Origin: Sphingobium sp. AP49 | GTDB taxonomy: Bacteria > Pseudomonadota > Alphaproteobacteria > Sphingomonadales > Sphingomonadaceae | DNA length: 64,000 bases | Assembly: GCF_000281715.2 (NCBI RefSeq) | Contig: NZ_CP124576.1 | Location: forward strand, 3,665,501 to 3,729,500 | Direction of reading: 5' to 3' | Part shown: piece after piece, positions 47,406-56,435 of the stretch | Layout of the letters: every line of letters begins with the position of its first letter | Numbering within the stretch: the stretch's first letter is position 1 | Program-made: the position numbers and the translations under genes | Notes under the pieces: model-generated | What the model saw: the letters and a program-made list of their open reading frames with translations, nothing else | Database searches by the model: none | Told to the model about the DNA's origin: nothing

Positions 47406-48242
47406 CTAGAAATCCGTGGCCCGGCCGGCTTCCTCCCAGGCGTTGATTTCGGCCTGGACGCGCTTCAGTTTTTGGGTGGCGAGGGCCAGGGCGTCGGGGC
47501 CGGCGAAGAGGCGCGCGGGGGGATTGGGGGTGGCGATGAGCTGCATCAGCAGCGCCGCCGCCTTGTCCGGATCGCCCGGCTGCTTGCCGCTTCTGGCCAG
47601 GCGGAAGGCACGTTGCGGGTCCATGATCGGGTCATAATCGGCGATCGTACGCGGTGAGCGCTCCAGCGAGCGGCCGGCCCAGTCGGTGCGGAACTGGCCC
47701 GGCGCGAAGGCGGTGACCATGATGCCGAGCGGCCGCACTTCCTTGCCCAGCGCCTCCGATATCCCCTCCAGCGCGAATTTCGCGCCGCAATAGAAGGAGA
47801 CACCGGTGAGGCCGGTGCTGCCCGCCATCGAGGTCACATTGACGATATGGCCGCGCTGGCGGGCGCGCATGCCGGGCAGCATCGCCTGCATCAGCGCGAC
47901 CGGCCCGACGACATTGACGTCGAGCTGGCGGCGCAGCGCATCGAGCGGCGATTCCTCCAGTGATCCTTCATGGCCGAAGCCGGCATTGTTGATGAGTATA
48001 TCGATCGGTCCGGCCAGCGCCTCCGCCTGCGCCACGATGCCGGGCATGGCGTCGACATCGTTGAGGTCGAGGACAAGGGCGGGCGCGCCGGTGGCGGCGG
48101 TGAAGGCCGCTGCACCGGCCTTGCTGCGCACCGTGCCCACGACTTGATGCCCCGCCGCCAGCGCCGCGCGGGCGAAGGCCGCCCCCAGCCCCGACCCGAC
48201 CCCGGTGATCAGCAGCGTCCGGCCGCCCGCCCCTTCGCTCAT
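47406..48242 (-). CDS. Short-chain dehydrogenase/reductase
   Basis: 278 residues, classical SDR: nucleotide motif TGVGSGLG, NNAGFGHEG, catalytic Ser in VTSMAG, and YCGAK (Tyr and Lys). Probably NAD(P)-dependent oxidation or reduction of a catabolic intermediate. It starts 10 bases after the stop of the Pht5-like gene with a GGAG site, so it is the last gene of that operon. A C-terminal extension of about 40 residues is present, as in COG0300-like members. Confidence 0.92.
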   Translation of the reverse strand: MSEGAGGRTLLITGVGSGLGAAFARAALAAGHQVVGTVRSKAGAAAFTAATGAPALVLDLNDVDAMPGIVAQAEALAGPIDILINNAGFGHEGSLEESPLDALRRQLDVNVVGPVALMQAMLPGMRARQRGHIVNVTSMAGSTGLTGVSFYCGAKFALEGISEALGKEVRPLGIMVTAFAPGQFRTDWAGRSLERSPRTIADYDPIMDPQRAFRLARSGKQPGDPDKAAALLMQLIATPNPPARLFAGPDALALATQKLKRVQAEINAWEEAGRATDF

Positions 48243-48252
48243 CTCCTGCCCC

Positions 48253-49146
48253 TCAGGCGCCCAGCGAAGCGGTCATGTCGTTGAACAGGCTGTCGACCGA
48301 CATTTTCTCGGCGATGAACTTCTGCTCATAGGCCCAGTCGATCGCGAGCTGGATATTCTTGCGATTGGCCTCCAGCCCGACCGGCGGATAGCTGGCGGGC
48401 AGGTCCGCCTCGACCAGCGCCCGGCTTTCCACCAGCATGCGATAGATTTCGCGCACGGCGTCCGGCCGGGTCCGGGTCAGTTCCTCATGCACGACGAACA
48501 TATGGTTGATGCACACCGCGCCGGTGCGCGAGAACCACTTTTTCGCCGCCTCGAACGGGTCGGGGACGAGATACTCGACGCGCGGATCCTTGGGCAGGTC
48601 GACGCCCTGCAAGGTTGCCGCCAGTTCGCCGTCGAGCATCATCTGGCCAATATCGGAGCCCTTGGGCAGCCGTTCGCAATTGGCCGGATCGCTATATTCC
48701 AGCAGATGGCCGTCATTGACCGTGCACCAGGTCACCTTGTCGAGATCGACGCCATATTCATGCTTCAATATGCCGCGGATCCACAGCCCCGTGGTCTGGG
48801 TATAGCTGCGCACGCCGACCCGTTTGCCCTCGATATCCTTGGGGTGAAGCACGCCGAAATCGCGGTTGTAGCCGGCGCAATGATGCTGGAAGCGGCCATT
48901 GACCGGGATCGGCAGCGCGACCCAGGGCTTGCCGAAGGCCCTGGCCTGGAGCAGCGTGACGATCGCCAGTTCACCGCAATCATAGGCGTTTTCGCGCAGC
49001 ATCGCCTTGAAGCCATTATGCGCCTGCGGGGGGCCGCAATAATCGAGCGTGACGATGTCTGACGAGACCCGGCCGTCGCGCATCGCGGCGGTCACGGGGT
49101 AGTCGGCCAGGTTGGTCCTGAGCGTGGTGGTGGCGGTGGTCGCCAT
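48253..49146 (-). CDS. Pht5-like (4,5-dihydroxyphthalate decarboxylase family) protein A
   Basis: 297 residues with a type 2 periplasmic-binding fold but no signal peptide, so it is cytosolic and more likely an enzyme than a transporter part. Typical segments are YDCGELAIVTLLQARAFGKPWVALPI, GKRVGVRSYTQTTGLWIRGIL, VTWCTVNDGH and GLEANRKNIQLAI. It is shorter than the paralog at 56436. Decarboxylase activity is family-based inference. It follows the ThDP enzyme by 10 bases. Confidence 0.85.
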   Translation of the reverse strand: MATTATTTLRTNLADYPVTAAMRDGRVSSDIVTLDYCGPPQAHNGFKAMLRENAYDCGELAIVTLLQARAFGKPWVALPIPVNGRFQHHCAGYNRDFGVLHPKDIEGKRVGVRSYTQTTGLWIRGILKHEYGVDLDKVTWCTVNDGHLLEYSDPANCERLPKGSDIGQMMLDGELAATLQGVDLPKDPRVEYLVPDPFEAAKKWFSRTGAVCINHMFVVHEELTRTRPDAVREIYRMLVESRALVEADLPASYPPVGLEANRKNIQLAIDWAYEQKFIAEKMSVDSLFNDMTASLGA

Positions 49147-49156
49147 TATGCCTCTC

Positions 49157-50704
49157 CTAATAGAGCTTCACTTCGATGAGGGAGGGTCCGGGCTCCTGCG
49201 CGCTGCGGACCATGGCCTGATACAGGCCCTCGGCACTGTCGACCTGCACGCCGGGCACGCCCATGGACTTGGCCATCGCCACCCAGTCGATCGTCGGCCG
49301 GTCGATATCGATCATCGCCATCGCCTGCGGCCCCGGCGTGCCGGCGCCCATATTGGCATATTCGGCCTTGAGGATCGCATATTGGTTGTTGGCGAAGATG
49401 ATCGTGGTGACGGGCAGGCCCTCGCGCGCCTGGGTCCAGAGCGACTGGATCGTGTACATGGCGCTGCCATCGCCAACCATGCAGACGGTGCGACGGTCAG
49501 GACAGGCGAGCGCAGCGCCGGTGGCGACCGGCGTACCATAGCCGATGGAGCCGCCCATATTGTTGATGAGGTCATGGGGCCGCGCGCCCATGGTGTAGCC
49601 CATCGTCTCGCGCCCGGTGGTCAGCGATTCATCGACCAGGATCGCATGATCGGGCAAGGCGGCGGCGAGCGCATAGGCGATGCTCTGCGGATTGAGCGCG
49701 CCGCTGGGCGGGGCCGTTTCGATCCGCTGCTGCAGGATCGGCGCGGCGGTGCCCAGCCCCAGCGCATCGACCAGCATCTCGAACGCCAGCGTGCTGTCCT
49801 CGTCCGCGGCGCAGAGTTCATGGACGATCGTGCCCGGGGCCTTCAGCAGGCTGGGCTTGTCGGGATAGCTGAAGAAGGCGACCGGTTCCCTGGTCTCGAC
49901 CGTGATGAGATGCTTGAAGCCCTGGAGGAAGGCGGCGCCCTGCGGCACGGCATAGGGGATGCGTTCCAGCGGCACGCGGCCCGCGCCGCGCTCGATCCGG
50001 GCGGTGAAGAATTGGGTGCCCAAGCGACAGCCGGTGCTGGCCGCGACCTGCCCCGCCAGTTCCAGCGCCCGGCCACGCGTGCCCTTGTTGGCGAGGATGA
50101 TGAGCGCCGGTTCGCCCGAGCGCAGCACCTGCGCGATCGCATCGATCCGCGCGCCGTCGGGCGCCTTACGCGCGGGCGTGATCGGCGCGGGGGTGATCGC
50201 CTGGCCCGCATCCTTCCAGGCGGTGTCGCCCGGCAGGATCAGGGTCGCGATTTGCCCGGGATGTTCCGACGCCTTGGCCACCGCCGTCACCGTGTCCCAG
50301 GCGATCGAGGTGGAGGATTCGGCGCGGCGCACCCAATGGCTCAAGGGCCGGGCCAGCCCCTCGATATCCGATGTCAGCGGCGGATCATATTTGAGGTGAC
50401 TGGCCGAATGTTCGCCGACGATATTGACCATCGCCGAACTGGCGCGCTTGGCATTGTGGATGTTGGACAGGCCGTTGGCGAGGCCCGGGCCAAGGTGCAG
50501 CAGGGTCGATGCCGGCTTGTCCTTCATCCGATACCAGCCGTCGGCCGCGCCGGTGCAGACGCCCTCATACAGGCAGAGCACGCTCTTCATCCGCGGATTT
50601 TCCAGCGCGGACAGGAAGTGCATTTCCGATGTGCCGGGGTTGGCGAAACAAATATCCACGCCTTGGTCGACCAGGGTCGTCACCAGGCTCTCTGCGCCGT
50701 TCAT
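49157..50704 (-). CDS. ThDP-dependent acetolactate synthase-like enzyme
   Basis: 515 residues. Activating Glu in LCLYEGVCTGAADGW; cofactor motif GDGSAMYTIQSLWTQAREG to IIFANNQYAILKAE. Closest in layout to benzoylformate decarboxylase and related short acetolactate synthase-like proteins, so a 2-oxo acid decarboxylation is plausible. First gene of a three-gene unit with the Pht5-like protein A and the SDR. A copy of the alcohol-island box lies 170 bases upstream. Confidence 0.9.
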   Translation of the reverse strand: MNGAESLVTTLVDQGVDICFANPGTSEMHFLSALENPRMKSVLCLYEGVCTGAADGWYRMKDKPASTLLHLGPGLANGLSNIHNAKRASSAMVNIVGEHSASHLKYDPPLTSDIEGLARPLSHWVRRAESSTSIAWDTVTAVAKASEHPGQIATLILPGDTAWKDAGQAITPAPITPARKAPDGARIDAIAQVLRSGEPALIILANKGTRGRALELAGQVAASTGCRLGTQFFTARIERGAGRVPLERIPYAVPQGAAFLQGFKHLITVETREPVAFFSYPDKPSLLKAPGTIVHELCAADEDSTLAFEMLVDALGLGTAAPILQQRIETAPPSGALNPQSIAYALAAALPDHAILVDESLTTGRETMGYTMGARPHDLINNMGGSIGYGTPVATGAALACPDRRTVCMVGDGSAMYTIQSLWTQAREGLPVTTIIFANNQYAILKAEYANMGAGTPGPQAMAMIDIDRPTIDWVAMAKSMGVPGVQVDSAEGLYQAMVRSAQEPGPSLIEVKLY

Positions 50705-50873
50705 CTACCTATCCCATTCTCATGATCTTGGGGGAGCATTCCATTCCGCCGCGCGCGCCCGCCAATCGAAAAGCCGCCTGCGGCGATAGCTTCGGCGCCG
50801 GTCGATGACCGGCAGCCGACCGCCTTTCCCGGAGCCTCATGCCCCGGGGTTGGTGTGTCTCACGGTGTCGAAG

Positions 50874-50885
50874 ATTGGACTTAGG
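50874..50885 (-). promoter_or_regulatory. Island-type box upstream of the ThDP/Pht5-like/SDR unit
   Basis: CCTAAGTCCAAT on the minus strand, one mismatch to consensus but 13 kb away from the other copies and 170 bases before the start. No TA hexamer 22 bases on. Confidence 0.45.
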
Positions 50886-50932
50886 CCGAAACTGCCAAAT
50901 GGCGTGGAGAGGGGATTCTGCCCTTCTCCAGC

Positions 50933-51025
50933 GTCATGCTGAACTTGTTTCAGCATCCATTATGCCCAACAGGCCGATGGTCCGCTGGGAGGAATGGACC
51001 CTGAAACAAGTTCAGGGTGACAATG
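50933..51025. repeat. Composite palindromic repeat with two hairpins
   Basis: Two self-pairing hairpins, TGCTGAA-N5-TTCAGCA (50937-50955) and ACCCTGAA-N5-TTCAGGGT (50998-51018), are also roughly complementary to each other. This makes a REP-like element of about 90 bases at the end of the HpaI-type gene; it may protect or terminate that mRNA. Confidence 0.7.
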
Positions 51026-51078
51026 ATGTATAGGGCAATTTCTGGTCACTTGCGGACCGTCCAAATTTGTCCACCTGC

Positions 51079-51936
51079 TTAGTAGCCCGCCAGTTCGCGA
51101 CCCTGACCGACCACGCCATAGCTGCGGCTGGGCGCGGACATCAGGAACTTGTAGCCCTCGCCCAGCAGGCGCTCGACATTCTTGGCATTGGTGTGCGGGT
51201 TGCCGACCGCGACCTTGTGCTTATGGCAGGTCTCGACGATCCGGCGCATCGCATCGAGCACCTCGGGATGCTCGTACTGGCGGGGATAGCCGAGCGCCTG
51301 GCTGAGGTCGCCCTCGCCGATCAGCACCAGGCCGATGCCCGGCACGTTGGCCAGGATATCGTCGAGATTGTCGATCGCCTCGGGGCTTTCGCACATCATG
51401 CCGACCAGCAATTCGCCATGCGGGGCGAGTGGCCAAACGTCGGCCTTCGCATAATAGTCCGGCTGCGACAGGCCCCAATAGCGCGCCGCCGTCGCCGGGC
51501 CATCGCCGCGAATGCCCTTGGGTTCGTAGAGGGCCGCGCCCTTGGGCTTGGCATAGCGGCAGGAGGCGACCGCGTTCCACGCCTGCTCGACGGTCGAGAC
51601 ATGGGGGGTGATGACGCCATAGACGCCCCGGTCCAGCACCTGCTTGGCCTGAAACTGGTTCATTTCCGCGCCATTGGCAGGGATGCGCGCCAGCGGCGTG
51701 ACCGAGGGCGCGACCGATCCGCTTTCGGCGATCTTCTTGCGGTTGAGCATGTACTGGAGCGCGTCGCCCAGGCCCCCGACATCATAGGGGTTATGCTCCA
51801 TCTCGAAGACGATGCCGTCATAGGGGGCGTCGGTCATTTCCTGGGCGGTCAGCTTGTCGACCTTGGAAAAGGCGGCGAAGGCGGGCTTGCCCTGTTCCCA
51901 GGCGCGGATCACGCCGTTGAGGCGATTGTCGGTCAT
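51079..51936 (-). CDS. HpcH/HpaI-type class II aldolase
   Basis: 285 residues. Metal-binding and active-site segments: YDGIVFEMEHNPYD, TPLARIPANGAEMN (Arg), VYGVITPHVSTVEQAWNAV, and GLVLIGEGDLSQALGYP. Members split 4-hydroxy-2-oxo acids to pyruvate plus an aldehyde or oxo acid. In this cluster it could take the hydrated ring-cleavage product to pyruvate and oxaloacetate, a role done by LigK in the standard pathway. EMEHN replaces the usual D-x-EH motif. Confidence 0.9.
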   Translation of the reverse strand: MTDNRLNGVIRAWEQGKPAFAAFSKVDKLTAQEMTDAPYDGIVFEMEHNPYDVGGLGDALQYMLNRKKIAESGSVAPSVTPLARIPANGAEMNQFQAKQVLDRGVYGVITPHVSTVEQAWNAVASCRYAKPKGAALYEPKGIRGDGPATAARYWGLSQPDYYAKADVWPLAPHGELLVGMMCESPEAIDNLDDILANVPGIGLVLIGEGDLSQALGYPRQYEHPEVLDAMRRIVETCHKHKVAVGNPHTNAKNVERLLGEGYKFLMSAPSRSYGVVGQGRELAGY

Positions 51937-51997
51937 CTCAGATCATTCCTTCATGCCCGCCAATGCGGCCGGGCGATCTTGTATCAGGGTGTCAGGA

Positions 51998-52990
51998 TCA
52001 GGCGCTCGCCGGGCTCCAATACATGAAGCCCATGCCCTCGCCGGTGCCCGCCGCCGTGCGCAGGCAGGGGACATAGTCGACCAGCGTCATCTGGGTGTTG
52101 GATTCCTGCATCGCGACCAGCACCGAGCAATAGAGCTTCACCTCCGACGTGCCCGACTGGTAGGATCGGTTGTCGATCCCCTCCAGCGTGTCGAAATCAT
52201 AGCTGCCCAGCGCATCGATGAAGACCTTGTCGAGGTCCGGGTCGCAGACGAAATGGGTGAGCCCGCCCGAGGCGATGATGGCGACGCGGGCATCGCTCTT
52301 CCACGCCTTCACCGCATCGACCAGCGCCTTGCCGAACTGCAGGCTGCGCTTCATCGAGGGCTGGGTCGGCTCGTAGAAGGTGTTCATCAGGATCGGCACA
52401 TTGGGCGGCACATTGTCGCCCATGATCTGGCGATAGACGAAGCCATAGGCGTGCGGCACGACCGGCTTTTCCGGCAGCGGCTTCATCCACACATTGTCGG
52501 GCCAGGTCATGAGGTCAGTGAGGTCGAAACCGTCGGCCTGAAGGCTCACCAGCAGATGCTGCGCCAGTTCGGGATGGCCCGGATAGGTCACGTCATGATC
52601 GGGGGCATAGACCGCGCGCTGGGGCGGGCCGTTGTAGATTTCCGCGCCCGAATAGATGGCGATCGACGGCGTCATGTCGACGAAGATCTCCTTCTGGTCC
52701 TTGCCCATGATGATGACCACATCGACATTGGCGCGGTCATAGGCGGCCTTCATTTCGGCAAGGGCAGCAGTGCAGCGCTTGGAACGCGCGGTGCGCTCCT
52801 CGATCGTCAGCAGCGCCTCGAACCCTTCATCCTTCCGCTCTGCCTCCAGCTCGGGATAGGTCCAGGTGCGGTTGCGATACCAGAGCTTGGGATTGTTGCG
52901 GTCCCGCTCGCCATTGGTCAGCCAGTCCTCGGGCGCCTGGCCCAGCATACCGCTGTGCGGCACGCACATGCCGAAAACGATTTCAGCCAT
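51998..52990 (-). CDS. LigB-superfamily protein, non-canonical metal site
   Basis: 330 residues resembling class III extradiol dioxygenase catalytic subunits (LigB fold). His12 in CVPHSGM fits the first iron ligand. The segment where canonical LigB has its second His reads IIMGKDQKEIFVD, with Gln instead. GGLTHF near residue 245 and the following acidic residues are family-like. Ring cleavage is therefore likely but not assured; a related C-C bond enzyme is possible. GGAGG precedes the ATG. Sits between the MFS transporter and the aldolase in one operon. Confidence 0.85.
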   Translation of the reverse strand: MAEIVFGMCVPHSGMLGQAPEDWLTNGERDRNNPKLWYRNRTWTYPELEAERKDEGFEALLTIEERTARSKRCTAALAEMKAAYDRANVDVVIIMGKDQKEIFVDMTPSIAIYSGAEIYNGPPQRAVYAPDHDVTYPGHPELAQHLLVSLQADGFDLTDLMTWPDNVWMKPLPEKPVVPHAYGFVYRQIMGDNVPPNVPILMNTFYEPTQPSMKRSLQFGKALVDAVKAWKSDARVAIIASGGLTHFVCDPDLDKVFIDALGSYDFDTLEGIDNRSYQSGTSEVKLYCSVLVAMQESNTQMTLVDYVPCLRTAAGTGEGMGFMYWSPASA

Positions 52991-53056
52991 TTATTCCTCC
53001 TGCCCTGCGGGCGATAATCATGCCGGCGACGAAGCCGGAAAAGTCGATGGATGGGG

Positions 53057-54364
53057 TCAGGCAGCCGGGGCCGCCTCCGGGATCTTGGGCGCCCATTGCG
53101 GGCGGAGCAGCAGCCAGGTGGTCAGCGCGCCGATCACCAGGAAGACGAAGATGACCTGCATCGGCAGGGCGTAGCCGCCGCTGACATGGAGCAGCCAGCC
53201 CGACAGGATCGGCGCGACGATGCCGGCCAGGCTGGTCGCAACCTGCTGCACGCCGGTCACCAGACCGACGGCCGGTGCCGGGATCAGGGTCAGGCGGCAG
53301 AGCGCGAGATTGTTTGCGGTGGCAAGGCCGAGGCCCGACAAGGAGGCGACGTTCCAGAACAGCGCCCATTGCAGCGACTGGGTCTGCGCGCCGAGCAACA
53401 CGGTGCAGGCGAGGACGAAGCCGGAAATGACGAACGCCTTGCGCACGAACACCGGGTCGCCGCCGCGCGCGATCAGCCGGTCCGCGCTCCAGCCCGCCAC
53501 CAGCGCGACAATGGCGATGCCGGCGAAGCTGAAGAAGGAATAAAGACCCATCTTCTCAAGGCTGAGCCCGCGCTGCTCGACCAGATAGGCCGGCATCCAG
53601 GTCATGCAGTAGAAGGTGAAATAATTGTAGCAGAAGTTGACGACCAGCGTGCCCCAGACGAGCGGGCTGGCCATGATCGTGCCGAAGGACACGGCCGACG
53701 CCTTGCGCTTCACCTCGACCATGTCGCCGGCCTTGGGCAGGTCGTTCTTCACCATCGCCATCCAGGGCAGCAGCCAGATCGCGCCGGCAAGGCCGGTGAT
53801 GACGAACATCGCCCGCCAGTCGAACGCCAGGATCAGCCAGGCCGCGACCGGAGCACCGATCGCCGGGCCGAACTTGTTGCCCAGCATGTAGAAGCCGACG
53901 GCGGTGCCGCTCTGCCCTTCCTTGAAATTGTTGCGGATCCAGCGATAGCTGGCCGGCACCACGACGGCTTCTGCCGCGCCGACGATCAGGCGCATGATGA
54001 TGAGGCCCGCGAGCGTGGTCACAAGGCCCGTTGCCGCCGAGGCGGCGCACCAGAGCACGAAGCAGATCGTATAGGGCGTCTTCACGCCATAGCGGTCGAC
54101 GATCCAGCCCATCGGTATCTGCAACAGCGCATAGGACCAGAAGAAGGCGGAATTGACCCAGCCGCGATCGACGTCGGTCAGCTGGAAATGCGTCTTGAAC
54201 GAGGGCACGGCCAGCGCCGAGGATATGCTGGTGCGATCGACGAAGGCAATCAGCGCGCCGATCGCCAGCAGCGCCAAGATCGCCCAGTTGCTGGCCGACG
54301 CGCGCACCGGCCTGGCCGGGGCTTCGATATTGGTCGGACTGTCGATGATGTTTGACATGGCCAT
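53057..54364 (-). CDS. MFS transporter, anion:cation symporter type
   Basis: 435 residues with about 12 membrane segments. ACS-family marks are FVDRTSISSAL in TM1, the DRYGVKTPY loop after TM2, and YRWIRNNFKEGQSGTAVGFY. This family imports aromatic or sugar acids (phthalate, hexuronates). It probably brings in the acid degraded by the surrounding enzymes. AGGAGAGG lies before the first ATG. Confidence 0.92.
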   Translation of the reverse strand: MAMSNIIDSPTNIEAPARPVRASASNWAILALLAIGALIAFVDRTSISSALAVPSFKTHFQLTDVDRGWVNSAFFWSYALLQIPMGWIVDRYGVKTPYTICFVLWCAASAATGLVTTLAGLIIMRLIVGAAEAVVVPASYRWIRNNFKEGQSGTAVGFYMLGNKFGPAIGAPVAAWLILAFDWRAMFVITGLAGAIWLLPWMAMVKNDLPKAGDMVEVKRKASAVSFGTIMASPLVWGTLVVNFCYNYFTFYCMTWMPAYLVEQRGLSLEKMGLYSFFSFAGIAIVALVAGWSADRLIARGGDPVFVRKAFVISGFVLACTVLLGAQTQSLQWALFWNVASLSGLGLATANNLALCRLTLIPAPAVGLVTGVQQVATSLAGIVAPILSGWLLHVSGGYALPMQVIFVFLVIGALTTWLLLRPQWAPKIPEAAPAA

Positions 54365-54397
54365 CCCGCCTCTCCTGTTCTTCTCTTTGCGACCCGG

Positions 54398-55261
54398 TCA
54401 GTCGGCCAGTCGGGGATAGAGCGACTGTGCCGTCTTCGCGAAGATCCAGCTGCGGTCCTCATCCGACAGGCAGGACAGGCGATCCTGCGCCGTCGCCTTG
54501 ATGTCCGCCAGCGTCCCTTCGGACGTCGGATAGTTGGAGCCCCAGGCGAGACGCTGCGCGCCGAAGGCTTCGACCAGCTTGGGGAAGAAGCTTTCCGGGC
54601 TGGCCGCGCCCTTCTGGACGTCGCCCATGATACGCGGGGTCAGCTTGAGATAGATGGATTCGATCGGCGCAATGTCGAACAGACTCTGCGCGGCGGCATA
54701 GGGCGCGCCATCGGTGACGTCGGGCCGGCCGAGATGGTCTAGGATGATCGGCACATGGGGGAAGCGCCTGGCCAGCGCAACCACGGCGGGCAGGCCGACC
54801 GGGCCGGTCTGGATGCACATGGTGAGCCCGAGGTCGCCGAGCAGTTCCCAGGCCGGGTAGGCGCGCGCATCATCCAGTTCGCTGGGGTCGAATTCCTTGG
54901 TGCTGCCGCCGGTGAAGACGCGCAGGCCGGCCAGGCCCCGGTCCACCCACTGACGGATGGTCGCCACCGCGTCGGGCGCCAGCACATCGACCGAACCGAC
55001 CGCGATCAGCCGGTCGGGATGGGCGTTGCAGGCATCGACGACATAGCTGTTGTCGAAGCCATAGGTGGTCGAGGAATGGACCACCGCCGCCTTGTCGACG
55101 CCGGCCGCATCCATCTGCGCGATCAGCGTGTCGACCGTGCTCGGCCGTTCCTGCGACCAGTCGGAGCGCTTGCCGAACAGCGGCGCGGGCGGGTAGCGCC
55201 CTTCATCGTCCGAAATGACATGGGGGTGGATGTCGACATAATTGGATGCCATCGGCTTCAC
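54398..55261 (-). CDS. Amidohydrolase (COG2159/COG3618 type) lacking the usual Asp
   Basis: 287 residues, TIM-barrel amidohydrolase: metal motif DIHPH near the N-terminus, ILDHLGRPDV and the final barrel strand LAWGSNYPTSEG. In relatives this last motif is W/F-G-(S/T)-D with a catalytic Asp; here it is Asn. It may be a lactonase or decarboxylase with altered chemistry, or inactive. Start is GTG at 55261, five bases after GGAGAG. Confidence 0.88.
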   Translation of the reverse strand: MKPMASNYVDIHPHVISDDEGRYPPAPLFGKRSDWSQERPSTVDTLIAQMDAAGVDKAAVVHSSTTYGFDNSYVVDACNAHPDRLIAVGSVDVLAPDAVATIRQWVDRGLAGLRVFTGGSTKEFDPSELDDARAYPAWELLGDLGLTMCIQTGPVGLPAVVALARRFPHVPIILDHLGRPDVTDGAPYAAAQSLFDIAPIESIYLKLTPRIMGDVQKGAASPESFFPKLVEAFGAQRLAWGSNYPTSEGTLADIKATAQDRLSCLSDEDRSWIFAKTAQSLYPRLAD

Positions 55262-55384
55262 GCTTTCTCTCCGGCGAGGATCATCGCCATCTTGTTGTCT
55301 GCTTTGTCAGTTGCCTGCCCGATTGTGCCGGGCGGGGCTGCGGCGAACAGTCGATAGTCCGCCGCAGCCCATAATTTCCGTGTT

Positions 55385-56410
55385 TCAGAGACCTCTGCTC
55401 TTCAGCAGCGCGTCGAGGCGCGGATAGACGCGGCGGGCATTGCCCTCGAAGATCTTCGCTTTGTCGGCGGCGTCCAGCGGCAGGGCGTCGACATATTTCT
55501 TGGTGTCGTCGAAATATTCGCCGGTGTTGGGATCGCGTCCGCGCACCGCGCCGATCATTTCCGACCCGAACAACACGTTATCGGTCGGGATCACCTTGGT
55601 CAGCAATTCCACGCCGGGCAGGTGATAGACGCAGGTGTCGAAGAAGATATTGTCGAGCAGCCCTTCGAGCGGGCGATCGACCATCTCCAGGCTCATGCCG
55701 CGATAGCGCCCCCAATGATAGGGCACCGCGCCGCCGCCATGCGGAATGACCAGACGCAGGGTCGGAAAATCCTTGAACAGGTCGGACTGCAATATCTGCA
55801 TGAAGACCGAGGTGTCGGCGTTGAGATAATGGGCGCCGGTGCCGTGGAAATTGGGATTGCAGGAGGCAGCGACATGCACCATGCCCGGCACGTCGAGGTC
55901 GCACATCGCCTCGAACAGCGGATACCATTCGCGGTCGGTAAAGGGCTTGCCGGTCCAGTAGCCACCGGTCGGGTCCGGGTTCACATTGACGCCGACGAAA
56001 CCCAGTTCCTCGACGCAGCGGCGCAGTTCGGGAATGCTGTTGGCCGGCGGCGCACCGGGCGACTGCGGCAACTGGCAGACCGGCACGAAATTGTCGGGAT
56101 ACAGCTCCGTCACCCGCTTCACATTGTCGTTCGACACGCGCGCCCATTCCAGGCTGGTGCGTTCATTGCCCAGATGATGGCTCATCAGGCCTGCGATCGG
56201 CGAGAAAAGGGTGAGGTCGCTGCCGCGTTCCTGCTGCAGCTTCAATTGGCCGCCCTCGATCCCCTCGCGGATCTGGTCGTCGGTCAGGATCGCGCCTTCT
56301 TCCGGCTTGGGCGCGTTGACCGGGTCATTGGCATAGTCGACCTGCTTGGCGCGCCAGTCGCGGAATGACTTGGGAACCGTGGTGAAATGCCCGTGGCAAT
56401 CGATGATCAT
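55385..56410 (-). CDS. ligJ: 4-oxalomesaconate hydratase-like (LigJ) amidohydrolase
   Basis: 341 residues, the same length as Sphingobium LigJ as I recall it. Zinc motif IIDCHGH at the N-terminus, MVHVAASCNPNFHGTGAHY, PTLRLVIPHGGGAVPYHWGR, and LFGSEMIGAVRGRDP all agree with LigJ. It hydrates oxalomesaconate to CHA in protocatechuate and gallate meta-cleavage. Here its neighbours are a LigB-like protein and an HpaI-type aldolase, but LigC, LigI and LigU are not seen, so the pathway may resemble the shorter gallate route. Confidence 0.9.
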   Translation of the reverse strand: MIIDCHGHFTTVPKSFRDWRAKQVDYANDPVNAPKPEEGAILTDDQIREGIEGGQLKLQQERGSDLTLFSPIAGLMSHHLGNERTSLEWARVSNDNVKRVTELYPDNFVPVCQLPQSPGAPPANSIPELRRCVEELGFVGVNVNPDPTGGYWTGKPFTDREWYPLFEAMCDLDVPGMVHVAASCNPNFHGTGAHYLNADTSVFMQILQSDLFKDFPTLRLVIPHGGGAVPYHWGRYRGMSLEMVDRPLEGLLDNIFFDTCVYHLPGVELLTKVIPTDNVLFGSEMIGAVRGRDPNTGEYFDDTKKYVDALPLDAADKAKIFEGNARRVYPRLDALLKSRGL

Positions 56411-56435
56411 GATGTCGCTCTCTGTGCGATGAAGG

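Larger units (their letters stand above)
50705..51078. other. 374-base gap inside the aromatic cluster
   Basis: Holds the promoter region of the ThDP enzyme, one island-type box and a two-hairpin repeat. No gene was seen. Confidence 0.6.
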
